Source of the DNA: Erinaceus europaeus
Lineage: Eukaryota; Chordata; Mammalia; Eulipotyphla; Erinaceidae
Direction of reading: 5' to 3'
Length of the DNA: 64,000 nucleotides
Assembly (NCBI RefSeq): GCF_950295315.1
Contig: NC_080164.1
Span: 115,082,890 to 115,146,889, forward strand
The notes under the pieces were generated by a model. The model did not search any database, had not been told where the DNA came from, and saw only the letters and a list, made by a program, of their open reading frames with translations. Position numbers and translations under genes: made by a program. This document shows positions 1 through 11,020 of this stretch, one piece after another. Within the stretch, counting starts at the first letter, position 1. Every line of letters starts with the position of its first letter.

Positions 1-115
1 CCTGGACAGACAACCCCACCAATCTGTCCTGGAGCTCTGCTTCCCCAGAGCCCTTCCCTACTAGGGAAAGAGAGAGGCAGGCTTGGAGTATGGATCGACT
101 TGTCAATGCTCATGC
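1..115 (+). mobile_element. Vingi-type 3' UTR fragment
   Basis: The text ccaatctgtcctggagctctgcttccccagag and onward is the reverse complement of 17400-17460 and 26200-26260, so the element lies on the plus strand. It is cut off by the window edge on the left and by a SINE on the right. Confidence 0.75.
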
Positions 116-275
116 TTATTTATTTTTATGAGAGGGAATGAGTGATTGAAGAGCAGAGCACCACTCTGCTCTAGCATATGGTGGTACTGGGAATTGGGTG
201 CTGGGAGTTGAACCTGTGACTTATATTATGTAAGACCAGTGCTCTGAGGCAGAGCTGTCTTTCAGGCCCTGCACA
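116..275 (-). mobile_element. SINE-D, old tRNA-derived SINE
   Basis: It reads TTATTTATTTATTTTTATGAG (its A-rich tail in reverse), then a purine stretch, a gttgaacctgtga block (degenerate B box on the minus strand) and cagagctgtctttcaggccc. The same layout recurs at 54235-54402 and 58900-59048. It is strongly diverged. Confidence 0.65.
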
Positions 276-1025
276 GAATACCAGGTAGTACTTTCCTAGT
301 TGCATTGTAGCCACTCAGATCTAGGTTATTGCTGAGTTTAGTTTGCAGCCCAGTCATTGATCCTTTTGATGTGGAGTAAAAGGCATTTGCAATACAAAGG
401 ACAGCTTGTACCTGAAGGGATAACCATGGCTTCTCTATCAGGGGGAAACCACTGAGTATGGGGAGTGGTGGGGAGTGGTGGTGGTGGTGGTGGTGGCACA
501 TGGCTTTTGATGAACAGGAATTGGGGCTCCCAGAGTCCTTGACCTTTTTCAACAAGCCTCATACCCTGTGGAAAAAAAATGAGATTCTAGATTATCTATC
601 ATTATAAAAATGTCTATTTCTCAGAACATTCCTTGTTCTGGTCCTCTCTCCTGCCTGTCCCTGCCACCCAAACCCTACCAGGGTCCCACCACCTACATGC
701 TTGTTCCCCTCGCCTGTCTCCCCTATGGACACCAGCTCTTGCCAATAGCACTTGGGGGCTTGAAGGAGCAGTTGTGTTTGCTCTCACTGCCTATGTAAGC
801 TGGCAGCTCTCAATCTTCTTCACTGCCAGCAGGCCTTGCTTTCCTTCTGCCTTGGAATCCCCCATTTTCTTTCAGTTTGTGGCTTCAGCATTACCATATC
901 TGTGGTCCCCATCCCCTATTATAACTGTGGTTTGTTCCTTACCTCCTCTCTTCTTTCGTTGTTATTGCATAATCCTCACTGGCTTGACTGTCTTCCCTTC
1001 AAGAGTCTTCCTTCCCAACCCCCAC
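276..1025. other. Single-copy DNA with a short GGT microsatellite
   Basis: No transposon or gene is recognised. A (GGT)n run lies at about 470-496; its reverse complement gives the histidine run of a spurious frame. Frames across 610-1196 are low-complexity and run into the downstream TTCC array, so they are not considered coding. Confidence 0.5.
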
Positions 1026-1163
1026 CTCTTCCCTTTTTTCCTGTTTCCTTCCTTCTTTCCTTCCTTCCTTCCTTCCTTCCTTCCTTCCTTCCTTCCTTCC
1101 TTCTTTCCTTCCTTCCTTCCTTCCTTCCTTCCTTCCTTCCTTCCTTCCTTCCTTCCTTCCTTA
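1026..1163. repeat. (TTCC)n microsatellite
   Basis: About 130 bases of TTCC units with a few TTTC interruptions (TTCTTTCC at about 1051 and 1101). It produces artefactual PSFLPSFL and KEGRKEGR frames on both strands. Confidence 0.97.
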
Positions 1164-1344
1164 CATCTAGACTGCCTTCTGGACTCATACATATAATTAT
1201 ATACAACCTTGTAGCACTAAACTACCCCTACCCTCTTAACTCTTTACTCTCTCAGTTCCATTTGGTCATTCAGTCTCTTATAACATTTTGTCAATTGACC
1301 CATATATATATATACATGCTATAAGCAATCTTTATTGTCCCTTC

Positions 1345-2095
1345 TCACTTAAAAATCTTTTTTAGTGATTTATAATATTATAAGCTAATAAGGGTAGAGT
1401 TCCACAATTCCTACCACCAAAGTTCTGTGTTCTTTCCCCACCAATGATAACCATCATGGTTCTCCCAAAGTCGGAAATCGAGAGGGAAGGGAGGGACAGA
1501 GAGGGTGAGAGACACCTGCAGTACTGCTTCACCACGTGTGAAGCTTTCCCCCTGCAGGTGGGGACTGGGGGCTTGAACCCAGGTCCTTGCACATTGTAAC
1601 ATGTGCACTCAACCAGGTACGCCACCACCCTGCCCAGAATCTCCCAAAGTCTTAGAGAAGGGCTGACTACTATATATTTTTTTCAAGTTTATGTATTTCA
1701 GTTCTCTATATTTCACATGAGTCAAACCATCCAGTAGTTGTTCGTTTCTTTGCTTACTTCACTAGGCATAATCAACTCTATTTCCATCTATTTTGTCGTT
1801 AAGAACACAATGTTGTGCAGTACTCCATTGAGTTTATGTCTTGTAACTTCTTTGTCTAGACATTAGTTGATGGGCAATCAAATTGCCTCTATATTCTGGT
1901 TATTGTGAATAATGCAACCTGGGCTATGTGCCATCTCTTCATGAGAGAACTATCTATTCATATCTTTCACCTTTTTTATTATTGGGTTGTACTTTTTCCT
2001 TCTGTTGAATTGTATGAGTTCTTTATAGATGTTTGATATCAACCACTTGATAGATGTGTGGTGTGCAAGTGTTTTCTCCTAGCCTCCCGCTTGCT
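1345..2095 (-). mobile_element. Old L1 3'-end fragment, interrupted by a SINE
   Basis: The plus strand shows the inverted 3' end of an L1: ttagtgatttataatat, then cagttctctatatttcacatg, a degenerate gcagtactccattgagtt, and finally a piece ending near tctcctagcctcccgcttg that resembles the L1 ORF2 C-terminal region. The SINE at 1473-1639 splits it. No usable reading frame remains. Confidence 0.7.
1473..1639 (-). mobile_element. SINE-B copy lacking its 3' tail, with target duplication
   Basis: It carries the SINE-B core (gcagtactgcttcaccac, ctgcaggtggggactggggg, gaacccaggtccttgca). It is flanked by the perfect 12-base repeat tctcccaaagtc at 1461-1472 and 1640-1651. On the sense strand it stops at CTCGATTTCC, before the usual CTATCCAATAAATAAA tail, so it is a 3'-truncated, tailless insertion into the old L1. 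Confidence 0.8.
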
Positions 2096-2418
2096 TTTTT
2101 TTTCCATTTATAATTAATAGTGGGTTACGAGATTGTAAGATTACAGAGTATTGGTCCACACTGCACCCACCCACAAGGTTCTATGTCTCCACCCCCACCC
2201 CATTTCCCAAGGATAACAGATAACTATCAGAGTTTTCATAAAGTCCTAGAAACAGTTTCTTATTTTTCTTTTTTCTTTTCTTTGCAATTTCATGTAATTC
2301 AGTTCTCTAGATGTCACATGAGTTGTCTGGTAGTTGTCTTTCATTTTTTTACTTATTTTTCTAAGCATAATCACCTCCAATTCCATCCCTTTTGCCTGAA
2401 AGGACACGTTATCTTTAA
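2096..2418 (-). mobile_element. Old L1 3'-end fragment
   Basis: It begins with a T-rich run (the inverted tail), then gggttacgagattgtaagattacag, a cacccacc block, and ttcagttctctagatgtcacatgag. The same block order appears at 22505-22760 and 55220-55660. It is non-coding 3' UTR. Confidence 0.65.
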
Positions 2419-2424
2419 AAAAAT

Positions 2425-3368
2425 TTTTTTTAAGTAGCTTTATTTAGTGGATAGAGACAGAGAAATTGAGAGAGTAAGGGGAGAAAGAAAGACACCTACA
2501 TATACAGCAAATCCTAAAAAAGGGACTTTTCAAAGTTAACCCAATTACCAAATAATATAATGATAACAATAACTATCCATTGTCTTCTTGAACCCCAAGA
2601 TAACAGGAACCTCACATTTCCACTATAGAGCATATATTTCCCCCAGTCCTGAAACCTTAGGGTGGGACACACTTTCCTGCATGCTTCTCTCAATTCATAT
2701 CAAATAATATTGCAACCACTGATCACAACCTAATCAATGCAACGAGTGACACCTCAGCATGTTTCACTTCAGACTGTGTCCGGAGACTTCAGGTGTGGAA
2801 TGACAACCCTTCAGTTTCATTACTTGGCCACCAGGTTCCAGATGGCAGCATGATGCCGACCAGACTTCCTTGGACAGATAGATGACCCCACCAATGAGTC
2901 CTGGAGCTCTGCTTCCCCAGAGACACACCCTACTAGGGAAAGAGAGAAACAGGCTGGGAGTGTGGACCGACCAGTCAATGCCCATGTTTAGCAGGGAAGC
3001 AATTATAGAAGCCAGACCTTCCACCTTCTGCCACCTGCAATGACCTTTAGTTCATACTCCCAGAGGGATGAAGAATTGGGAAAGCTATCAGAGGTATAAA
3101 GAATGGGAAAGCTATTAGGATGGGATATAGAGATATGGTGGTGGGAATTGTGTGGAGTTGCACCCCTCCTATCCTATGGTTTTGCTAATAACTCCTTTTA
3201 AAATAAATAAATAAGTAAATAAGTAAATAAATAAATAAATGGAAGACACCTACATTACTACTTAATCACTGGCAAAGCCTTTCTCCTGCAGGTAGGGACC
3301 AGGGGCTTGAACCTGGGTCCTTGTGCATTGTAACATGTGTGCTCAAACAGGTGCACCACCACCCAGAC
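2425..3368 (-). mobile_element. SINE-B split by a Vingi-type insertion
   Basis: The left part (2425-2501: tttatttagtggatagagacagag...) and right part (3256-3368: aatcactggcaaagcc...ccaccacccagaccc) join into one SINE-B. The break falls in the usual agacacctgcagcactgc segment. The intervening 2502-3242 belongs to a different element. Confidence 0.75.
2502..3242 (+). mobile_element. Vingi-type 3' UTR, short non-autonomous or 5'-truncated copy
   Basis: It is the reverse complement of the Vingi-linked block at 17131-18200 (for example gggaaagctatcagaggt, ggtggtgggaattgtgtgg, tcctatcctatggttttg). It ends on the plus strand in an AAATAAATAAGTAAAT-like tail. The perfect 13-base duplication aagacacctacat flanks it (2489-2501 and 3243-3255). 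It carries no coding sequence. Confidence 0.8.
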
Positions 3369-3394
3369 CCTATCTTCTGTTTTTAAACTGCTCT

Positions 3395-3681
3395 CTTCTT
3401 TGGTGTAGTCCCATTTTTTAAAAAAAAAATCTTGCTTTCCTTGCAATTGGATTTGTATAATTGAAGATGCCTAAAAAATTTTAATGGAAAAGAGTGCTGC
3501 AAATATTGTCCTCTAAGTACTCGATAATTTCTGGTCTAACATCCAAGTTCTTGATCCATTCGGAGATTATTTTTCTGGTGTGGTAAATTATAGGGGTTTA
3601 GTTTCATTCTTCTGCACATTTCAACTCAGTTTTCTCAACACCATTTATTGAAGGTGCTTTTCTTTCTTCATTTAATAGTTT
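3395..3681 (-). mobile_element. Old L1 ORF2 fragment, left half of the nest
   Basis: It matches the younger L1 at 4696-4960 (tggtgtagtcccat, ttctggtctaacatccaag, ttcaactcagttttctcaacacc) but is more diverged. The L1 sequence stops at catttaatagttt (3669-3681) and resumes at 12221 (atagtttgggtccccttgtc). That shows the old L1 was split by everything between. Confidence 0.8.
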
Positions 3682-4009
3682 TTTAAATTTCTTTATTGGG
3701 GAATTAATGTTTTACATTTAACAGTAAATACAACAGTTTGTACATGCATAACATTCCCCAGTTTCCCATATAACAATACAACCCCCACTAGGTCCTCTGT
3801 CATCATTCTTGGGCCTGTATTCTCCCCACCCACCCCAGAGTCTTTTACTTTGGTGTAATACGCCAATTCCATTTCAGGTTCTACTTGTGGTTTGTTTTTT
3901 TTTTTTCCTGATCTTCTTTTTCAACTTCTGCCTGAGAGTGAGATCATCCCATATTCATCCTTCTGTTTCTGACTTATTTCACTTCACATGAATTTTTCAA
4001 GGTCCATCC

Positions 4010-7000
4010 AAGATTGGCTGAAAACAGTGAAGTCACCATTTTTTACAGCTGAGTAGTATTCCATTGTGTATATATACCACAACTTGCTTAGCCACTCATC
4101 TGTTATTGGACACCTGGGTTTCCAGGTTTTGGCTATTACAAATTGTGCTGCCAAGAACATATGTGTACACAGATATTTTGGATGAGTGTGTTGGGTTCCT
4201 TAGGATATATCCCCAGGAGAGGAATTGCTGGATCATAGGGTAGGTCCATTTCTAGCTTTCTGAGAGTTCTCCAGACTGTTCTTTACAGAGGTTGGACTAA
4301 TTGACATTCCCACCAGCAGTGTAGGAGGGTTCCTTTGACCCCACACCCTCTCCAGCATTTGCTGCTATTACCTTTTCTGATGTATGACATTCTCACAGGA
4401 GTAAAGTAGTATCTCATTATTGTCTTTAATTGCATTTCTCTGACAGAGACTTGGAGCATTTTTTCATGTGTTTCTCGGCCTTTTGGATCTCTTCTGTGGT
4501 GAATATTCTGTCCATGTCCTCCCCCCATTTTTGGATGGGGTTATTTGTTGTCTTGTTGTTGAGTTTGGCAAGTTATTTATATATTCTGGCTATTAAACTC
4601 TTGTCTGATGTATGGCATGTAAAGATCTTCTCCCATTTTGTGAGGGGTCTCTTGGTTTGGGTAGTGGTTTCTTTTGCTGTGAAGAAGCTTTTTAATTTGA
4701 TGTAGTCCCATAGGTTTATGCTTGCCTTAGTCTTCTTTGTAATTGGATTCGTTTCATTGAAGATGTCTTTAAAATGTATGCGGAAAAGAGTTCTGCCAAT
4801 ATTTTCCTCTAAGTATCTGATAGTTTCTGGTCTAACAAGTCCTCAATCCACTTGGAATTTACTTTTGTATTTGGTGAAATACAGTGGTTCAGTTTCATTG
4901 TTCTGCATGTTTCAACCCATTGTTTCCAACACCGTTAGTTGAAGAGACTCTGCTTTCCCCAATTAATAGTCTGGGCTCCTTTGTCAAAGATTAGATGTCC
5001 ATAGGTGTGGGGGCTCACTTCTGGGATCTCAGTTCTATTCCACTGGTCAGTGTATTCATGTTCCAGTACCAAGTGGTTTTGATGACAATGGAACTATAAT
5101 AAAATTTGAGATCTGGGAGTGTGATGCCTCTGGTTCTGTTCTTTTTTCTCAAGATTGTTTTAGCAATTCTAGGTCTTTTCTGGTTCCAGATAAACATTTG
5201 TAGCATTTGTTCTATTCTCCTAAAAAATGTGGTAGGGATCTTGATGGAGATAGCATCAAATTTGTTTATGGCTCTGGGTAGTATATTCATTTTGATAATG
5301 TGAATTCTTCCGACCCATGAACATGGAATATCTGTCCACTTCTTTGTGTCTTTTTTAATAGCCTTGAGTAGTGATTCATAATTTTCAGTATACAAATCTT
5401 TCACTTCTTTTAGTAAAAGGAATTGATTTCTGGATTTCAATTTCTTCTAACTTAGTGTTTGCATAGAGGAATGCCACTGACTTTTGAATGTTAATTTTGT
5501 AGCTTGACACCTTACTGTATTGCCTGATGATTTCCAAAAGCTTCTTGCTGGATTCCTTAGGATTTTCTATGTATATTATCATGTGTCCTGCAAATAGGGA
5601 GAGTTTTACTTCTTCTCTTCCAATCTGCATGCATTTAATTCCTTGCTCCTGCCTGATTGCTATGGCAAGAACTTCCAACACTATGTTGAATAGTAATGGT
5701 GATAGTGGGTAGCCCTTTCTAGTACCTGATCTGAGGGAAAATGCTTCCAGTTTTTCACCATTGAGTATGATGTTGGCTGTAGGTTTGCTATATATAGAAA
5801 CCACTATCTTCAGGAATTTTCTATCTATTCGCATTTTTGTAGTGTTTTGATCATAAAAGGGATGTTTGGATTTTGTCAAAGGCTTTCTCTGCATCTGTTG
5901 ATATGACCATGTGGTTTTTGGTCTTGATTTTTTTGATGTGTTGGATCATGTTGACTGATTTACATATATTAAACCCACCCTGCATGCCTAGGATAAACTC
6001 CACTTGGTCATGATGAACAATCTTTTTAATATACTGCTGTATCCAGTTGGCTAGAATTTTGTTCAATATTTTAGCATCTATGTTTATCAGAGATATTGGT
6101 CTGTAGTTTTCCTTTTTGGTTGTGTCCCTGTCTGCTTTTGGTATCAAAGTGATGTATGCTTCACAGAAGCTGGCAGGGAGTATTCTGTGTCTTCAATCTT
6201 CTGAAGACTTTTAAAAGTAGAGATATTAGTTCTTCTTTGAAGGTTTTGTAGAATTTATTTGTAAAACCATCTGGTCCAGGACTTTTATTTTTGGGAAGAT
6301 TTTTGATAAATGTTTCAATTTCATTAGCTGTGATGGGCCTGTTCATGTTATCCACTTCCTCTTTACTAGTTTTGGAAGTTGGTAGGTATGTAGGAAATCT
6401 TCCATTTCTTCCTGGTTCTCTAGCGTGGTGGCATATAGTTGTTCATAGAAGCCTCGCATGGTATGTTGTATTTCTGCAGTGTCTGTTGTGATATTTCCTC
6501 TTTCATTTAGTATCCAGTTTATTTGAGTCTTCCCCCTTTTTTGTTTTGTGAGTCTGGCTAAAGGTTTGTCGATTTTTTTCACTCTTTTGAAGACCCAACA
6601 TTTACTTTCGTTGATCTTTTGTATGCTTTTCTTATTCTCAAGATTATTTATTTCTGCCCTAACTTTAGTGATTTCTGTCCTTCTGGTTAGTGTTCCTTTG
6701 TTCTTCTTCTTCTAAGTCTTTAAGATGTGCAATCAGGCTGTTTATTTGTGCCTTTTCTTGTTTCCTAATGTGTGCTTGTTTGGCTTTGATCTTCCTTCTC
6801 TGTACTGCCTTAGCTGTTTCCCAAATATTTTGATAGCTTGTGTCTTCATTTTCATTGAACTCTTGAAACATTTTGATTTCTTACTTTATTTCCTCTTTGA
6901 CTGAGAAGTTGTTAAGAAGTGTACTGTTGAGCTTCCACATTTTGGGACTATTACTAATCTTTTGTTGATTGTTAAGTGTTCTTTTCATTCCACTGTGGTC

Positions 7001-7680
7001 TGAGAAGATGCTTGGGATGATTTCAATGCTCTTGAATTGACTGATGCTGTCTTTTTTGCCTAACATATGGTCTATCCTTGAGAATGACCCATGTGGATTT
7101 GAGTAAAATGTATATTCCAGTTTCTTGGGATAAATGACTCTGAAAATGTCTAATAGTTCTAGTTTATGTATCTCTTCATTTTGCTCCCTTATTTCTTTAT
7201 TGATTTTTCTGCCTGGATGATCTGTCAAGTTGAGAGAGTGGTGTGTTGAAGTCCCCTACTATGACTGTGTTGCTGTTAATATATTGCTGTAGCTCTTTCA
7301 GTAGACATTTGATGTATTTAGATGGCTTCTCATTGGGTGCATAGATGTTAATAATTCTTAAGTCTTTTGATTGACTGATACTCTGAGCATTAAGTAGTGT
7401 CTATTCCTATCTTTTTAAATCTTATCTATTTTAAAGTCTATCATGTCAGATATGAGAATAGCTGTTCCTGCCATTTTTGTGGGCCATTGGCTTGTATGAT
7501 AGTTTTCCATCCTTTCACTTTTTGTCTGTGTTTGTCTTGTTGACTTAGGTGTGTTTCCTGTAGACAGCATATTGTTGGGTTGTATTTTCTGATTCATCTT
7601 TCTACTCTGTGTCTTTTAATAGGTGAATTGAGGCCACTGACATTTATTGATATCAAAGATTGAAGATACTTTAACGCCAT
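4010..7680 (-). pseudogene. L1 ORF2 (endonuclease-reverse transcriptase), broken
   Basis: The minus-strand frame opens at an ATG near 7680 (MALKYLQSL...). It continues through an AP-endonuclease region with FSRIDHMLG and FSDHSGMK motifs (about 6980-7080), and the RT finger region PGPDGFTNKFYK (about 6270). RT palm sequences [18 protein letters not shown] and AEKAFDKIQ lie at about 5890-6110. The C-terminal cysteine motif KCWRGCG...TLLHCWWEC is near 4300-4370. Several stops and frameshifts break it into at least eight pieces. The palm motif normally FADD reads FAGH at about 5590, so both catalytic aspartates are lost. Full ORF2 is about 1250-1300 residues; the span here fits that. Confidence 0.92.
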
Positions 7681-7884
7681 TCTTGTAGAGTTTTAGAGTG
7701 TTCTCATATATGACCTATTTATGGTGGTCTGACAGTTTATAGGAGAGCTTTCAGAACTTCTTTCAGGGCAGGCTTGGTGATAGTTGATTCCTTCATCTGT
7801 TGCTTGTCTGAGAAGGTTTTGATGCTTCCATCTAGTCTGAATGATAGTATAGAAATATATAATATTCTTGGTTGAAAGCCTTTG

Positions 7885-8621
7885 TCACTGAGCACTCGAT
7901 AGATATCTTGCCATTCTCTTCTGGCCTGTAGTGTTTGTGTGGAGAAGTATGTTGCTATTATTATGGGTTTTCCTTTGTAGGTGACTTTGTTTTTCTCTTG
8001 CAGCCTTCAGGATCCTTTCTTTATCCTTATTTCTTTCCATTCTAAGTATGATATGTCTTGGTGTCTTTAAGTCTGGGTTACTTCTCTTTGGTACCCTCTG
8101 AGCTTCTTGAGTCTTTATGTCTTTGATGTTGTCTAGACTAGAGAAGTGTTCCGCTATTATGGCCTGAAGAATGCTTTCTTCCTCTCCCTTTCTTTCTTCC
8201 TCTGGTAAGCCAATAATGCGTATATTGTTTCTTTTGAAGTCATCCCATAGGACTCTGTTGTTGTTTTCAGCATCTCTTAATCTCTTTTTGAGATCTCCTA
8301 ATTCTTTTTTAGTTGTCTCTAATTCGTCCTCGATCTTGCTAATTCTGTCTTCAGCCTCATTGATTCTATTCTCTCTGCCCTCTACTGTTTTCTGGAGTTC
8401 ATCTATTTTGTTGCCCTGTTCTGATAATGTTTTAGCTTGTTCAGCTGGTTGTGTTCTTAGCTCAGCTAAGAACACAGCTTTCAGTTCTCTAATAACCTTG
8501 AGATAATTAGTGTTTCTTCCAGAGTCTCATTTGTTGTTCCTGTATTTCTGATTACAATTTTTTCATACTCTTTACTCACTCCTGTGATTATTTCCTTAGC
8601 TAGTGTTTGGATGTTGAACTC
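7885..8621 (-). pseudogene. L1 ORF1 body (RNA-binding chaperone), broken
   Basis: The 7885-8475 frame encodes a coiled coil (NRINEAEDRISKIEDELE and the following heptads), an RRM-like segment (NNIRIIGLPEEE) and the C-terminal domain start (PRHIILRMERNKDKERIL). This is the standard L1 ORF1p order. The frame stops early at 7885; the usual C-terminal extension down to about 7740 is out of frame. The upstream part (8481-8621, LAKEIITGVSKEYEKI) is in another frame. ERV1 separates this body from the ORF1 start at 10956-11020. ORF1p normally trimerises and coats L1 RNA. Confidence 0.88.
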
Positions 8622-8945
8622 TGTTGTTTTAACTGGGCTTGCTTCATGGGCGGGTAACAGGGCCGACCAGAAACACACAGCTGAGCTTAGAATGCAGTTT
8701 AATCTTTATTCACGAGCAGGAAAACATGTGCTCTTCTATCTCTTCCCGTGGCAGAGAGGGACTCTCAAAACTAATCACCACACAGATCTGTCCTGCACCC
8801 TTCTCCTCCGGCGGCTGCCACAGGAACTCAGGAAGTACGTAGGGTAGGGGGTGGGGAGAAGGGAGTAGCGCGAAAACTAACAAGGGCCAAACCAAATCTC
8901 CCAGCGGGGGAGAGCAAGACCAAACCAATGTGAAGCATAGCAACA
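8622..8945 (-). repeat. ERV1 3' LTR
   Basis: On the sense strand it starts TGTTGCTATGCTTCACATTGG and ends CAGTTAAAACAACA. It contains a polyadenylation signal AATAAA (inverted tttattc near 8708). It is paired with 10626-10949. Confidence 0.9.
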
Positions 8946-8962
8946 ATTCCCCCTTTTCTTTT
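8946..8962 (-). promoter_or_regulatory. ERV1 polypurine tract
   Basis: On the minus strand AAAAGAAAAGGGGGAAT directly abuts the 3' LTR. This is the expected plus-strand primer position. Confidence 0.75.
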
Positions 8963-9254
8963 TAACTAAATGACCATAGTATCAGAAGTGTGGGGTGAAC
9001 AGAAACCTATATCGTACAGACATTTTCAAAAAAGAAACTGGCACAAACATGTAAGTGAACAACAAGAACCAGTGTGCTGCCAAGGGAAGGCCTGAGGGGG
9101 GTGTTTTTGCCTCTGTGGGCAAGACTTCATCAGCTAAAAAACATTCCTGCCTCTGGAGGCTTCTTTTGCCTCTGGGGGGCGTTACTTGCCTCAACGGGCA
9201 TTACCTAACATGGGGACATATGGCCAAGAGTCCCAAGGCAGCTGCCTGCAGCCA

Positions 9255-9440
9255 GTCTTTGAGAAACCCAGCAGCATAAAGGGAAGCTGCTAGTTTTGTG
9301 CAAAGTGTCCAAGAGGTGTACCAGTGAGTCTGATAGAAGTGCCAGTCCAAAGCAGATGTCCACCTAAGAATTGCCAGGGGGTGAATTGTGTCTCGATGGG
9401 GAATGTCAGCCATCGGAATTCTGCTTTTCTGTAGAGAACT
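9255..9440 (-). other. ERV1 internal block shared with ERV2
   Basis: It aligns with 15107-15300 in ERV2. Shared landmarks include gatagaagt..cagtccaaag, aagtgtccaa and ggaattctgcttttctgtaga, in the same order and spacing. No known retroviral domain is recognised. It links the two elements as one family or as recombinants of a common source. Confidence 0.7.
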
Positions 9441-10605
9441 TGACTGCTGCAATTAACTTACTATGAAACAAAACTTGTAGCAGATTAGAAGTTTACCACA
9501 ATTGATAACTCTATTACAATTGGAAGTCTTCTTTAGTATGATTTTAAGGTTGTTTAACGTTTTAACAATAAAATGTGGAAAGGTAAACAGAATAACCATG
9601 GGAAAAAAATCTAAGGCATGAGAATCATTAGCATAACCATTGTGCAATCTGCCATTTCTCATTGAGAAGGATTCGAGAGTTTTACATATCAACAAGTCTA
9701 TTTGACCTTTTGTTACACCCATTGAAGATGGAGACACACCCTAGGTGTGTGCAGGTTTTTTTTTAGACTAACTTACTTAAAATATATTGATTTTTAACTC
9801 AGACTTTAAATGTAAGTTAATTTTACCTTTATGAGAACTATGTTGAAAACCTTTTTCATTTAACTCTGTCTGGTAAGAATATAGCCTTAAAGTTACATTT
9901 TTAACCTTAAAGTTAATGTTTACCAAACTTTAAACACACACGTAAACATGGTCTTCAATACACAAGGAGGAAAACTTTTGTTATGAAGACATGTCATTTT
10001 AAACACGAGTTTAGATCTATACTGTCTTAGCTGTTCGGAGAGTGCGTTGTCCAGAGGTGGCTTCTCATGCAACTTCAGCTCCAGGAATTGTAGGTAGCGA
10101 TCTCTGCAGGAATCTCTGTGTATTCTAGCTTTTCTGACTTCAGAGCCAAGTTGGGGATCTCGGGCAGGGGGCCCAGTTTCAGCAGGGAGCCCACGGTCGA
10201 CGGGTGGTCCAGGATCTGTCCAGACTTCATAGCAGGAGGGCGGGCGGGCCGGCCATGCAGAAGGCGCAGGCCGAGGTGCCCCAGGTTGGTGGCCAGGATG
10301 CCCCGGGGTGGTGGCCAGGATGGGCTGCTGCTCTGATCTCAGTGGCTGAGCAGTGTGTGGGGATCCCACGCCCAATGCCCCATGCCACATGGTGGAAAGC
10401 CGGCTCATGTGGGCTGGCGTTGGGCTCCTGCGGGCTGGCGTTGGGTGGAAACCAGAGTGGTCCAGAGATAAATGTTCTAGAAACAGCAAAACAGTCTTGT
10501 GAAGAAAGGGCAGAGGCCTTTGGAGATCTCTTCACAAGCAGAAGAGAAGGTCATAGTGCATAGGTAGCCAAATCATCACTTATCTGGGGGATGGGCAGGT
10601 CACAT

Positions 10606-10623
10606 CCCACGTTGTAGGTGCCA
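10606..10623 (-). promoter_or_regulatory. ERV1 primer binding site (degenerate)
   Basis: On the minus strand TGGCACCTACAACGTGGG begins two bases after the 5' LTR. It resembles the tRNA-Lys(1,2) primer complement TGGCGCCCAACGTGGGGC with a two-base insertion and a CpG-type change. Confidence 0.6.
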
Positions 10624-10625
10624 TA

Positions 10626-10949
10626 TGTTGTTATAACTGGGCTGGCTCCAGGGGCGGGTAACAGAGACAACCAGAGACACATGGCTGAGCTGAGAACACA
10701 GTTTAGTCTTTATTTACGAGCGGGCAATGTGCACCTCCATCTTTCTCCTTTGGCGGCAGAGAGGGAGTCCTAAACTAATCACCACACAGATCTGTCCTGC
10801 ATTCTTCTCCTCCATCGGCTGCCACAGGAACTCAGGAAGTATGTAGAATAGGGGGCGGGGAGAAGGGAGTAGTGCGAAAACTAGCAAGGGCCAAACCAAA
10901 TCTCCCGGCAGGGGAGAGCAAGACCAAACCAATGTGAAGCATAGCAACA
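10626..10949 (-). repeat. ERV1 5' LTR
   Basis: It is the partner of 8622-8945 with the same length and ends (TGTTG...CAACA). It has an inverted tttattt polyadenylation signal near 10712. It differs from its partner at many sites, roughly one in ten by eye. Confidence 0.9.
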
Positions 10950-10955
10950 GAACTC

Positions 10956-11020
10956 GTTATTTTGTGCTTCACCCTTTGGGGAGAATTTAGCTGGACTCTT
11001 GTCCTGGTTTGTTTCACCAT
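10956..11020 (-). pseudogene. L1 ORF1 start, separated from its body by ERV1
   Basis: The minus-strand ATG at 11020 opens MVKQTRTRVQLNSPQ and reaches the ERV1 target duplication gaactc. The sequence then continues at 8621 on the other side of the retroviral insertion, though the frame there is shifted. Confidence 0.7.

Larger units (their letters stand above)
8622..10949 (-). mobile_element. ERV1: gene-less endogenous retrovirus-like element
   Basis: Two 324-base LTRs (8622-8945 and 10626-10949) enclose about 1.68 kb. The duplication gaactc flanks the whole (8616-8621 and 10950-10955); six bases fits class II (ERVK-like) integration. On the minus strand the primer site follows the 5' LTR (10606-10623) and a polypurine tract precedes the 3' LTR (8946-8962). 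No gag, pol or env homology is visible inside. The longest minus-strand frame (9920-10489) resembles no retroviral protein I know. The LTRs differ at many positions, so the insertion is not recent. It lies within L1 ORF1. Confidence 0.88.

Noticed and set aside
633..1324. Long plus-strand frames rich in PSFLPSFL, and KEGRKEGR frames on the minus strand
   Set aside because: They are translations of the TTCC microsatellite, not proteins. The same applies to 41007-41376.
9920..10489. 189-codon minus-strand frame at the 5' side of the ERV1 interior, in the gag position
   Set aside because: I see no matrix, capsid or zinc-knuckle motif. The region is GC-rich leader, where long frames arise by chance.
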